Positions 38,833 to 51,600 of a stretch of 64,000 bases of DNA are shown piece by piece. The notes under the pieces are model-generated. The model was not told the DNA's origin, made no database searches, and was given only the letters and a program-made list of their open reading frames with translations. This DNA comes from Apostichopus japonicus. Lineage: Eukaryota; Echinodermata; Holothuroidea; Aspidochirotida; Stichopodidae. The stretch is from NCBI RefSeq assembly GCF_037975245.1, contig NC_092561.1:4886001-4950000 (forward strand), in the 5' to 3' direction. How positions within the stretch are numbered: position 1 is the first letter of the stretch; each line of letters begins with the position of its first letter. The position numbers were made by a program, and so were the translations under genes.

Positions 38833-39177
38833 AAACTTTCCCGGGAACGGGGTTCCCGTGTTACCTACTTTTTCCTTTATACACGTTTTTAGGTCTTAAA
38901 CTCACCGAAATATGCACTTGAAATAAATTCCGAATGTCGCAGTAACCCATTCTTAGTGCGATTATCGTTATGAAAAGCTGTCATTGTTTACGTTTTCCGA
39001 GGATTTCATTCTCAGTTGACCTGACCCCAAGTGAGAATCGGGCATGCGCACTCGTAACTCTGAACTCGCTTATTCTTTCCGTAATTTGTACAGGCTGTAT
39101 GTATGCAACTAAATTTCTTTCATCGTCGCTAAACATTTCAGGAGAAATGTCGTATGGCCTTTACCGGTGCTGCTTAA

Positions 39178-39534
39178 AGGCTTTGAAGACTCTCCCAAAC
39201 CGCGTGCCGCCCTCTGAAAAAAGGTTAACTTTCCGTTGCTTGCAAGTGAAGTGTTTTTCTTGTCGCTACAAAATGCAGACAGTAATCAAAACGTGATACC
39301 TTGTTATCTTTTATCTGGACCTGAGATGTCCATCGCTGCTATGTACACTGTGTTGTGGGTATTGACCGTAGCTGCATGTATTGACTGTACACTAGTGTGT
39401 AATTACCGACGGTAGCAAACTGTTTGTGTATTTTCTGGCATCGATGTGGTGTCTAACACTTCTGTTACACCTCATTCGAAACTTGGTCAGATTACCGGCA
39501 TCAGACGTTTTTTGTGCGCGAGTCTTCACTCCCT
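39178..39534. mobile_element. TTAA-flanked MITE, copy B
   Basis: Starts AGGCTTTGAAGACTCTCCC after TTAA (39174-39177) and ends TGCGCGAGTCTTCACTCCCT before TTAA (39535-39538). The interior matches 32024-32403 in reverse orientation, for example TGTAGCGAC, CATTTTG, TCTGGACCTGAGATGTCCATC-like and ACCGACGGTAGCAA blocks. Confidence 0.8.
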
Positions 39535-39682
39535 TTAATTGTCTGTCAGGCCTTCTCTTCTGAAGCCCATGGATCCATTATTTTTTACATTGCATTTAAC
39601 TGTGTCAATTAGGGTGAAAGTGAATAAGGGTTTACCATTGAGAGATAAATAAAACAGCATTTCATGACCCATAGTAGTAATA

Positions 39683-39840
39683 TATTATATTATAATATTA
39701 TTATTATTGTTATTATTAGGCTATTATTAGTAGTAGTAGTGTTAGCATATTATTATTATTATGATAATTATTATTATTATTATTATTATCATCATTGTTA
39801 TCATTATTATTATTGTTGTTGTTATTACTGTTTTTGTTGC

Positions 39841-39883
<43 letters not shown>
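39683..39883. repeat. (TAT)n/(ATT)n trinucleotide tract
   Basis: Imperfect ATT/TAT repeats with a pure run of about 40 bp near the right end. Its translation is a poly-Tyr artefact. Confidence 0.9.
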
Positions 39884-39884
<1 letters not shown>

Positions 39885-39958
39885 GACTTTGGCCACTATG
39901 TTTTTGTCTTCTCCTTAGCGTATAGTAACATTAAAACCAAAGAAGATTGCTAAATAAA

Positions 39959-40551
39959 CTAAAACGAATGACAGCGAATAACCGAATGACAGTTGACTTT
40001 GTACAGGGTTAATTATCATTCGCGAATGACAGCGAATGACAACGAAGGACCACGAAGGACGGTAGTGAGTGGAGGTACAATGATTAACGGAGTGGAGTAA
40101 ATGCGGTTATTGGTTTTCTGCGCAAAAAGGATATGTGGATAAACGCATGTTACGTGGTTGAAGGGTTTTTGGTGTAATTTACCGATAGAAACCACAGGGC
40201 CGCCCCATAACTGGCGCAAATTTTCTCCTATCCAGTCCTCTTTGCACCCCCCCCCCCATAGAAATGTCCAATATAAAAAATATTGATATAAAAATATCAA
40301 ACTCTTCCTGAAATTTTTAGCCGTTTCAAGATGATAGTATTGTTAGTTTCTAACAATTAATATCGGGGAAAAAAATGACGTTAAATTTACTTTTTAAAAT
40401 AAGACTTACAATTTCGCTTACTCTACTTGATCTGTAGCCACGCACTTCGCGTCCACTCGGTTTGCGAGGCTTTAATATACCCAACAAGTCTGAACTGTGA
40501 TATCCGGTTGAAGCATATGTCTGTGCTGTCATTCATTGTCATTCGTTTTAG
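39959..40551. mobile_element. Putative MITE with CTAAAACGAATGACA inverted ends
   Basis: CTAAAACGAATGACA at 39959-39973 has an exact reverse complement at 40537-40551. Related CATTCGTTTTAG/GTAACGCAATTTT motifs recur to about 40905, so the true right end is uncertain. The hAT-type MITE at 40583-40853 lies within this motif-rich zone. No target duplication could be settled. Confidence 0.4.
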
Positions 40552-40582
40552 TCAACGCAATTTTTTAGTGTGTACAACATAT

Positions 40583-40853
40583 CAGTGGCGTAGGAAGGTA
40601 CTTTTGAGTGGGGGGGGGCTGAAGAATGATGACCGGCCTGGGGAGGGGTCTAAGGGGAGGGGGTGTCCTCCTCCCCTTTGGAATTTTTTGCATGGTGCTC
40701 CAAATGAGATTTTGTTCTCATTTGGAAATAAAAAAGGGGTTTTCTGACTTGCGAAGCGGGGAGGGGGGGGGGGCCGAATGATACTTCCGCCCTTCACATT
40801 TTTCACTGGGGGCTGGCGCCCCCCAGCCCCCCCCCCCGGTTCCTACGCCCTTG
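40583..40853 (+). mobile_element. hAT-type MITE (G-rich family, copy 2) with 8-bp TSD
   Basis: Begins CAGTGGCGTAGGAAGG and ends GGTTCCTACGCCCTTG, flanked by CAACATAT at 40575-40582 and 40854-40861. It belongs to the same family as 4031-4387 and 63802-64000 but carries an internal deletion of roughly 90 bp. Four G runs at 40640-40663 (loops A, TCTAA and A) form a G-quadruplex motif on the plus strand. Confidence 0.87.
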
Positions 40854-42239
40854 CAACATATTGTCATTCGTTATATGTAACGCAATTTTCATTCGTTTTA
40901 GTAACACCCTCGTTCAGCCATTCCAGATTTCATGATATTTACACATTGGCCCCTCAGTTGCATATAGAAATTTCGATATAACTTAGGTCGTTATTTGTGA
41001 TGTATAACGGAATATACTTTTGAGATAAAAAGTGAAATTTTGATAAATGAAAGAAAAGGATGTAATTTCGAGGAACGAGTCTATATCGTCAGTTCGCCAC
41101 AGTCCATTACAATTAAATTAAAGACCAAAGTCAATATGATGTCAGATTATTAGGTTCAGTGCCTGTACAGACTGACTGCATGTACATTTTTTATCAGTTC
41201 TTCTATTGTCTATTTATATGGTGCACCCACATACAGTACGTAGGCCAATCAAAATGAAGTATTTGGTCACGCGCACTGTTTAAATGTTTTGTATAAACAT
41301 CACTACTACAGTACTACAGCTGTACGGTACACGCTATGTGTACCGCTGTAATAATCCTACACATACTAGGTTTCAACGCTCTACTGCACTAGCCTAATAC
41401 TAATAGGCCTTTCGTAATTCCAATCGACACGTCGGAATCATACGGTCGTAGAGTAAAGTTTATTTTTAATTTGGTAAGTATGTTTTGTGTATATATCGTA
41501 AAGCACGATCTCCTACATTTTCTTTGTATCAAATACCAAATCTGAATGAAGAATTCCCAAATGAAATGAACACTCACAAACCACTATATAACTTAGGCCT
41601 AACCTAGCCTAATTATCTGTACACATAACTTAGTGCAAGGGCCTGACGTTTCGATCCTAGCAAGTAGCAGGATCCTACCAGTTTAATGTACTAAGACTCG
41701 AGTACAGGTAGGAAGAAATGGGATTTAGCCAGGGCCCAGGTCTTTCATTAGGTCTGACATGTAACTTGGCTATAGGCCTAGGCTAATGAGTAAAACTAAA
41801 TAAGTACACTAAATAAGTGTGCGAATGTTAGGCTAGCCTAAGTACAGTGTGATAAACTTCACAGCCCATCATTGTTATGAAACAGAAAGGTAAAAGCCAT
41901 CTTTCATGTACTTTGACTAATATTTCTTAAATATTTTTAGTTTCTTAATATCCATCAATTGGCCAAAAATGTTGGCATAAAAAGTACATTGCCATGGTGC
42001 TGTTAATAGTTTATATGTTTGTCCAAAATGGTTTGATAATTAATAGAATGCATTTTAGGTCCCAACATAGTTTATATGTCAATTTTCATTATATAAGACT
42101 TATAGAAAAAGGATGATTAAATAAGAATTTAAGGATCAAGAGTATGTGAGTGCTGGTAATGTTTCCTTCTCGAGCTTTCGATTCTCAAGATAATTCACCT
42201 TCACAGTACATCTAGCCTATATGTTTAATATTGAACATA

Positions 42240-42679
42240 GCCCAAGTATTAATGTCAGCAATCATTAACTTCAACCGTCATTTACACAACAAGCAAAGCA
42301 AAGCATCACAAACTTGAATGCATTGTAAATGTAAAATTTTACAACCTGAAAGTGTTATCTTTCTCTGTTCATGAGAAGATGGTCCCATTCTAGATGTCAT
42401 TCATCCACTTTTTGGTGCCAGTGATATTTAAATGGTTATGGTATTTTCAGACACAGGCCCTCTCCTCTGTATTGTACATGGACTGCAGCTAGCACTGCGC
42501 TGTCTTTAAGTGGCCTCCGTCTAAGACTATCACACTAAATTTTGCACCTACATTAAGTTTTCTGCCCTCATAGGTTTCATATAAATTTAATTTTCCATTT
42601 TTCATTAAGTCATTAAATTTCTGTTGTTCAAAGGTTTCATGCTCTACTGTACACATGTGTATTACACTCCACAGTAAAG
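42240..42679 (+). promoter_or_regulatory. Upstream region of the kinesin gene
   Basis: Directly upstream of the start codon. CTCCACAG at 42667-42674, five bases before the ATG, looks like a 3' splice site, so a 5' UTR intron is plausible. No core promoter motif is identified. Confidence 0.25.
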
Positions 42680-45600
42680 ATGCCATCTAAATCTCCTAGA
42701 AACTTAAGGACTCCTTCCAGAGGTGGAAGGGGTCACCTCAAAGTATGCAGCAGCCAACATCCCGATGACCAGTGCGGTGCAGACAACAGCAATGTACGGG
42801 TTGTGGTCAGACTTCGTCCAATGAATGATCGGGAGACCCAAGCCAACTCAAACAGCATCATCCATGTCCTGGATGAGAACGTTCTCATTTTCGACCCAAA
42901 GCCAGAAAACTCTCCCAGTCACTTTTATCACGGTAAGAGAGTCCGGCACAGAAACATGCTGAAGAGGAAAAACAGAGATCTGAGGTTCGCTTTCGACCAT
43001 GTCTTCGATGGGAGCTCCACCCAAGATTACGTGTATGAAAACACCACAAGGACTATTGTTGACAGTGTGCTGAATGGGTTCAATGCCTCAGGTATAGTCT
43101 TATACTTATAGAAGCATATTGATTGCATTATAACTTTCATGCAAGTCGCTTTAAATATCTGGCATCCTCAGAACTTCCATCATATTGTCAAAGATAGAAA
43201 TGTATGACATTATAGGCCTGTTTAATTCATTCCGTACGACAGTAGCAGTGTATCCAACGTAGAAGTATCGGTCTGTCGGCACAGGATCAGTTCGTTTTCG
43301 ACACTTCTTGGACACGTATTGCAACTGACAAGAATAATCACTGTCTAGATACATACCTGCACAATGAAAGCTAAAATAAAAAACAAGCTTACCGTACTTA
43401 TATTTATTAGTCATATTTATAATATTTATTTTATAATTAATATTTATAATTTATAATCATATGCGGCTATGCATCCATTGGCCTGAATTGGTATCAATGT
43501 CACTTGTATTCAAAATTTTGACAAAATACTGTATGCCCTCCAACGTCTTTATTGTAGATTTGACTTGTCAAACTTGTGGAGCTCTTTCAATGTAAGTACT
43601 ATATCTTCTCTACAACTATACATGTATACTTGCATGTGCTGCTTTTCATTAACAGTGTTTGCGTATGGAGCCACTGGGGCAGGTAAAACACACACAATGC
43701 TGGGTGCAGGTTCAGAATCACCTGGTGTCATTTATCTGACCATGGTGGAACTGTACCAGAAGATAAGTGCCATGCAGAGTGAGAAGTCCTGTAATGTTAC
43801 CGTGTCTTACTTGGAGGTAAGTTTTTCACTTGGGTGAGTTATTCCATTCCTACTCGAAGGGTCGCGACTCCTGCTCGCGAGTCAGTTGACTCGAGCAATG
43901 TGTTCCGCTCACTTGGGGTCGTGACTGTTTTCAAAGATTCTTCGTTGAAAGCCACATTCAAAAAATGACAACGCCGTAGTCACCAGTACGCAATCCTATC
44001 CTTCCATTGACAAACTGAATTCGTTCATTAGCGTAAAAGCGAGCCTCTTTCAAACTCTATCAGATTTGGCGCATTATGCCAAGTATAAACTATGTCATGT
44101 ACAAGATGCTCTCGCATGTTGCAAGACAAGTTTGCTGTTGTTTTGACTATTTTCTCAAAAATCACAGTTTTTTTTTTGTCAGAGATAAATAGGCAAATTA
44201 ACTTACTGTAGTAAGAAAACTGGTCCTGTTGTTAAAATTTAAGATACTGTGTGTCCAGTACTGTTACACTACCAATTGCAAATTACAGTATGCCCTTCTT
44301 ATCCTATTCATATGCATTTATTATTTGGTCAAAATGGGACACAGGAGAATTGCTTTATGTGTCCTGCAGACTCACACTATGTATCAGAATGAATTTCCAG
44401 GAATGAATCTGTTATTGCTTGTACCGTATAATTATTTATGGATGGCATACAGCACCCATTTGTATACAAAAAAAAACGTTTTAAACATACATGTTATTTG
44501 AGACTATATTTATCCTTTTGAGTCTCTTTTAAGATTAGTGTTGGTTTCTGAGGAACTGACCTAACGGTCTAGATGTATTAGACTAAGCATTCCAGCCACT
44601 TTGATTGATGAGCCTGAGAGGTTCAATGGGGCATTTTCCACAAATTCAATGTGACTTGGACAGAAATGAGTGGTTTTTCAATGGTCTGTTAAATATATAT
44701 CAATAACAAGTTTGTTTCTACATTTTTTTAGACTTGAAATATTTGGAAAGTTTTGTAACTGAAATCAAACACGCAAACCAATTATAATTATTATTTTACA
44801 TGTGCAGGTTTACAATGAAACTGTAAAGGATTTGATAAAGCCATCTGGCCCGTTAGCAATAAGAGAAGATCCCCAGAATGGTGTTCTGGTCAGTGGTTTG
44901 TCAGTTCACAAGGTAATTATTTATTTCACTCTCCTTTCTCTCTTTGCCATTTTTCTTTGGGGGCTTTGTAAAATGTTAACAACACTTTCCTCACCCCTTT
45001 TCCCTCCCCCACTCCCCTACATCATTTGCGACTCGTCCCAACCCTCTAAAATCACAGCTGAAACTTGTTTCGCAGATCTAAATAAAAATTGTTTTCCAAA
45101 CATGAATGAGATCTAAGATTATAAACGTCTTTATTTATTTTTTCATTTTTTTGGAACGCGACTTGAATTTTTCTCTGTTTGTTGTTATTTGTGTCCAGCC
45201 CAAGAGTGCGGAGGAACTTTTCCAAATGTTAGAGTTTGGCAACCAGAACAGGACTCAGCACCCTACAGATGCAAACAAACAGTCATCGCGGTCACATGCC
45301 GTGTTCCAGGTACAGTAAATAGTACATACAGTATCTTGCCTCTGTACGGACCTTAATGTTCACTTTTACAAAATGTTGATGCACCTTTAAGCCAACTTTG
45401 CGTTAATTTGGGATACCAGGGTGGGTAGACAGTGTAACCACTGAGAGAAATATTTGCCATAAACCTCATCTCAATATTCATGCCCAGTAGTTGAATCACA
45501 CATGTAGTCTCTGTGTCATAGACTAGGTGTTCTTCAAACAGTTTACTTTTTGTTTATAATATCCTTGTTAATTTACCTGTGAAATGTGATTCAGCTCTTG

Positions 45601-48600
45601 AATGCATGCTGTCAATATTCTCTGTACCTATTTTTTTTATTTTTTTTTTTAATAAAAAAATTGTATTTTCTTCTGTGGATGAGTGATTTTAATATTTTGA
45701 ATCTAAAGAAAGAAAATTGCAAGCTGAATTGCCATGATGACATCATTCAAAATACTGTTGCCAGATGCATTCACAAAAATATCAAGTTTGAGGAATTCCA
45801 TCATTGTGCCCCAAAAAAAATTGTTATGAGATTGTCGTTTACAACCTAATTTTGTTAAGCAATCAACTTCGGCCAACAGTATATTTCTTTAAGAATAAGA
45901 GACTTAACCATGACCCCTGATTTAATTATAGACACCCCCCACCCCTGCCTCACCCACCTGATTGCACATCTTTTACAGTAATTGCCAAGATCTATAAAAG
46001 CATCCTCATAGTCACAGTAAGTTTTACTTGAAAGATACAATTTTCAACCACTGAAACAGGTAAAAAAAAATTGCTTTTGAAATGAAACGGTGCCTTCATA
46101 AAACTGCTGATCCTGTGACGAAAAAAAAAATCTGTTTTATTTTCAAATACAACCTTACAGGTTTTTGTAAGACAGAAGGACAGAACCGCCGGTCTAAAGG
46201 CAGATGTAGGCCTGGCCAAGATGTCCCTGATCGACCTGGCAGGCTCAGAAAGAGCGACTGTAACCACCAACAGGGGAGCCAGGTTCAGGGAAGGAGCTAA
46301 TATCAACAAGTCTCTACTGGCCCTCGGAAATTGCATCAACGCTTTAGCTGACGCTAAGGTATAGTAGGTCTTGAAAATGTCTGAGAACTTGCAGGCTTTA
46401 AGATTGTTTGACATAAAAAATACCTAATCTCACCTTTTTTGTACACATGCTCATTAGACACACTTAACACTTTCCAAGGCCCCACCCCCCCTCAAGATAT
46501 ATCCTTTTAATGACCACCAATTGGTCAGGCACTGTGTCAAAAAGCTGTAGCAGCTGCAAAATCCCTTGCAGCAAGGCTGCATAATTACCAACAATATCAG
46601 AGATTATCTCTATGGATCAGAAGTGTTTTAATGTGTGGAACTGTGGTATCTACTGTGCCAAACTGCACAACACAAAATATTTCATACCATGCAGGATGTT
46701 GCACCACCCATTAGCACCTTTCTGCTTCGACACACTGCCCTACATCGCCTCTGTCTAAGACAAACTTCGCAAATCACATGCTGTCTGGGGACGTTAGTCA
46801 GGGGAAGTGAAATGATTGTAATAACGTACTGTAGGTACACGTCTTCTTTGAATTGACGTGTATTAAATTATAAGTTAACATCCCATGCCCTGTTCAAAAA
46901 GGGGGGAATCCTCTCCAATTAGCGTTGTGCGGTAGTGCAATTTCCCACAACCGGTAGTGTTGCAACATGAATCCCGGTATCGGAACTACTGCCGGGATTT
47001 TCCTCAACATTTCATCTATGGTTCAGGCACTTAGTTACGAGACTTTCAATGTTATACATTCAATGGCATAGCCTTGGCCATGTACATACTCTAACAAGCA
47101 CGGTTATAACAAAAACATCCAAAATAACGCGCTATATAATTAGGGCCTTTGTTTTTAACATACACTTTCAAAAGAAACGCACAAACCTTGGCAAAAAGCA
47201 CCCCACACCATCCTTCATTCATACAGACTCCAATGCACATTACCATCTGCGAAACAAACTGAGTAATACCACTCTTTGCTGGTCATTGTATCGAAGCATC
47301 TCTTTTCCTTTCTTCTTTTTTTAACACAGAGAAAGGGTCACGTCCCATACAGGAACAGCAAACTGACAAGACTTCTCAAAGATTCCCTCGGTGGGAACTG
47401 CAAAACTGTTATGATCGCTGCAATCAGGTACATAATGACTTTTTCATAAACTTTGTTTTATCTTGCAGATAACTTGTTCTCATCATATTTTAGCCACGAA
47501 TTCTGTCCTCTTTTTAAAGTAAAATTGTCAGATGATCATGATTGTCACAAAAATTACCAATATTGATTAATTTATGTTTAAAATAAAATAAAACTGTTAG
47601 CAAACTGCTTATCCACTAGAGAGCCTGTGTATGAGAATGTGTAAAAGTAAGTTGGCCTGACGTTTCAATCCTAGCAGGATCTTCTTCAAAGGCTGAATGA
47701 CAAGTAACAGTAACAGAAGGGACAAAAACACGCACAGAATACAGACAGGTTAATCAGCATGATGAACACAAAGAGATAGATGTGAGGGGATTATTAGACA
47801 AGGGATGGAGAGAAGAAAGAAAGAAACCAACAGGGGAAGAGGAGAGGTAGGAGATAAACATTGGAGGGACAAAGAGAGGATTAAGGGAAGGGGGTAGGGA
47901 ATTAGGGTCATTTATGTTTACTCCAATTTTTGTTTGTTTTTTGTCTAGTCCATCTCATCTTAGTTTCGAGGACACTTACAATACCTTGCGGTATGCCAAC
48001 AGGACCAAGGACATAAAAACTAACCTCAAGAGGAACATCATCAGCGTCAACTACCACGTCACCAAATACGCCAAGATCGTCGACGAACTCAGAGCGGAGG
48101 TTCGTGGTCCTGCTAACTTTCCCTTTTTTGACATCGGAACGTTATTTTTCTTACCCGAGCCTTTGATGACATTATTCATTTGTGAATGGTTGTTTGGTAC
48201 AAATTCCATGGTCAGCCAATCATTTTTTCTTTGCCAATTGAAACTTTTTGAAAATTTCACAGTCAAGTTTCTGTTCTTGATATGATTTGTTTTCATTCTT
48301 CTCTATGTATGTAGGCCTACCCACCCAAACTAAGATGTTTAAGTTTAAGAGCAACTTGAACCTGATGTTAATTTGCCTCTTTTTCCTACACAATATCTTT
48401 TATTTTTAGGTGGCTGAACTGAAAACAAAATTGAAGAAGCAAGACTCACAAAGCAGTTTGTCCACTGCTGTCATCCCTCAGCCAGATGAAAAGACCTTAA
48501 GGTATAATAAAAAATACTAAAAAAAAACAGGTCTCTTGGCTTCACTTCTCCATCAATACAATATGTTTCCTAGATATGTACCAGAAACAGATACAAAGTT

Positions 48601-51600
48601 CCAGGGTAGTGCTATGAGAATATGATGCGGTCCTTATTACCAAACTAGTCTCCAAACTTTGGGTTGCGACTTACGACTGGGTTGCGGGATAACTTACAGA
48701 GGCCTGCGGGATATTTTTTAAGAAAAATAATTCTTCATGACTGGTGAAGGATCGGTTGACAAAACAAAAGATTCTTTAACATCTTTTCAAGTTTGAGCCT
48801 CTTTTACATTGACACATAGATGATAGTGCAATATTCAGCTCTACATTTAGTCATTATAATTTGTGCACTATGAAAATCCTACTATTGAAATTCTTATTTC
48901 TGAAGGGATCATTCCGTGAAGGTACATTTGAATATTTTTTAAATAAAGTTGTAGCAGATTAATATTTGGATACAATACTGTTGACCTTCAAGGAAATTCA
49001 GTGATCTTAGGACATGACATGCTTTTTGCTTATCCCCACAACCCCCCCCCCCCCCCCTCCAGGTACCAGCTAGAATTCAACAAAATCTTCAGTCAGAGAA
49101 CCAGCATGAGAAAGGAGCTGTTGGAGTTGGAATCGTCCGACAGAAACTTGACGGCAAAGATAATGAGGAAGGAGATGATCGCCGAGAGGATAAAGCTGAT
49201 TCACGGTGATTCCTCTCTCGGAGAAAAGGTATAAACTGTTTATCTGGCCTGGGAATGGTTCATAAATTAGTCTACTTATGTAAAGATGAACGAAATGGAG
49301 GTATTTCTATCTTCTAGCATGGGAGTTCATCCTTCGGACCAATGGCACATGCTGCTTGTGTGACCGACGGTTTGGTATGTAGTATAACAGTATAAACTGT
49401 TTATCTGGCCTGGGAATGGTTCATAAATTAGTCTACTTATGTAAAGATGAACGAAATGGAGGTATTTCTATCTTCTAGCATGGGAGTTCATCCTTCGGAC
49501 CAATGGCACATGCTGCTTGTGTGACCGACGGTTTGGTATGTAGTATAACAGATGGACGAACAAGAGATATATTAAACATGGCAGTTTTTCTTTCCAAGAG
49601 AAGGTGTAATAGTGTTTGTCTAACATGCAGAATGTTCACATTAGTTCAAGTAAAAGCTGAAAAAGTCTGAGGAATCAAGAGGGATTCCAAATTTCTGTTA
49701 AAGAGGAATGACCAGGCTGTCCAGTAATCCTACTTCACCTACATTTTGATTTTTGAAAAGATATCAAAATGTCGAGAATTGCTGTGAGAGTTTGTGCTTC
49801 GTCTGTTCTAGTATGAAAATGTAAACAATTTTGGGAATTTTTTTTTTTTCTTTCGTGGCATCTCATACGAAGTGGGCAACACAAAAATATAAATAAATAG
49901 TTCAGTGTTTTCTCAGTAATGCTGACTTTTGGGAATCATTTAGTTATCCCACATGATCATGAATAATGTTGCTATGTGTCAGCTACAGTCTTATTTTTTC
50001 CCTTACTAAGTTTTGCTTCCAGTGTCCTACTACTTTGAACTACTTTGTGCACAATTTTCATTTCTATACTTGTACTACTTTTTCATTTGGGAGTGCTGGA
50101 TAACCTGAAACTACGAGTCTAGCTTATGTCTAAATAATGGAAACAGTAGCACAAACAGAGGATGGTAGCAGGGTTATTTCTTGTAAATATACTACTTCTT
50201 TAAACCGATAGTCGATAACTTCTCCTTACGTTTTGCATATTTTTCTCCAGACCACATCCAAATTTGAAAAGGTCATTTCGTCCACGAGAAAACGTCAGGA
50301 AAGGCTCAAGGAGAGAAAAGCAGCGGTTGAGTTGAGATGTCAGGAAAACGAAGTTGTGCTCCAGGGACTGAATGAAGATGTCAAGAAGACTGGACCCGTG
50401 TCAGATGTAAGTTTGCAGATTCCATATATCCTTCACTCCCATACGTTCTCCCACTTCTCCTTCCTCCCATACCATCTCCTTCCTCCCATACCTTCTCCTC
50501 TCCCATTCCTACTCCCACTTCTCCCATACCTTCTCCTCTCCTGTACCTACTCCCACTTCTCCCATCCCCCATACCTTCCCCCACTTCTCCCCTCCCACAC
50601 CTTATCCCACCTCCCATACCTTCTCCCCTCCTATACTTTCTCCCACTTCTCTCCCATACCTTCTCCTCCCATGCCTTCTCCCACTTCTCATCTCCCATAC
50701 CTACTCCCACCTCCCATACCTTTCCCACTTCCTCTGCCCTCCCATACCTTCTCCCACCTCCCATACCGTCTCCCGCTTCTCATCTCCCATACCTACTCCC
50801 ACCTCCCATACCTTTCCCACTTCCTCCGTCCTCCCATACCTTCTCCCACTTCTCTTTCCCTCTCACACTTCTCCTTCCCTCCCTTTTTTAAATGGTTCTA
50901 GCTTGTTATCATGAACATTTGATGCAGACTTTCAATGTGATTACAAATCCACATGTACAAGTACATGACATGGTTTCTCCAAGTAGCCTACAAGGAAGGA
51001 AAAGGTACTTGATTGTGATTACAATTACACACACATTAACTTAAAATGTGCTTACACAATCCCCAGAAAGCTGTAAAACTGCATAAATTTCCTGAACGTA
51101 ATTTGCAGCAAACAAAATACGAAATTGTGTTTTATTTCATTTCTGCTTACAAATAACCCAAATTTCATGATTTAAGAAAATGGTAATGGAAATGTGTTGA
51201 TTTTATCTTGGATATTGGGGTAATTTTAGTAATATCAAGAGAGTGCTTATAACTTGTTCCTATTGCAACAGCAGTTCAAGTCACAATTTATTAGATGCCA
51301 CATTTTACTTAACAAGAAGTATTCTTTGCAGAGTTTGAAAGATCATCTTCAGTCAAGGCAGATGGAGATTGAGATCCGAGACAGTCGGAGGCTGATCAAA
51401 CACATCAGGAGGTTCTCCAAGCATCAAGAGAGCCACATCCAGTCATCGGAGAAGTAAGTCCGCTCTCTTCTACTTGTTCTTGTCACAGAAACCTGTTTAT
51501 ATTGACTTTTGATACTCCTTAACCAAACAGCATAGTTCACTAGTTCTGACTTGACCAGTTTCATTAATTTTTTATAATTAAATCTTTTCAAGGTCAGAGA

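Larger units (their letters stand above)
36427..39074. repeat. Pair of 21-bp inverted repeats enclosing a decayed SAP-domain ORF
   Basis: AATAAGCGAGTTCAGAGTTAC at 36427-36447 is present as an exact reverse complement at 39054-39074. Weaker similarity (TGCGCA, GGTCAAC) continues inward. This could mark the ends of a 2.65-kb element that carried the ORF remnant at 36603-37110. No target duplication is evident outside the repeats. Confidence 0.4.

Noticed and set aside
39664..39918. Poly-Tyr ORF
   Set aside because: Translation of the ATT/TAT repeat tract.
50407..50901. Proline/serine/histidine-rich extension of kinesin exon 10
   Set aside because: It starts after a strong GTAAGT donor and is entirely pyrimidine minisatellite. 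The next exon continues in frame from 50406.
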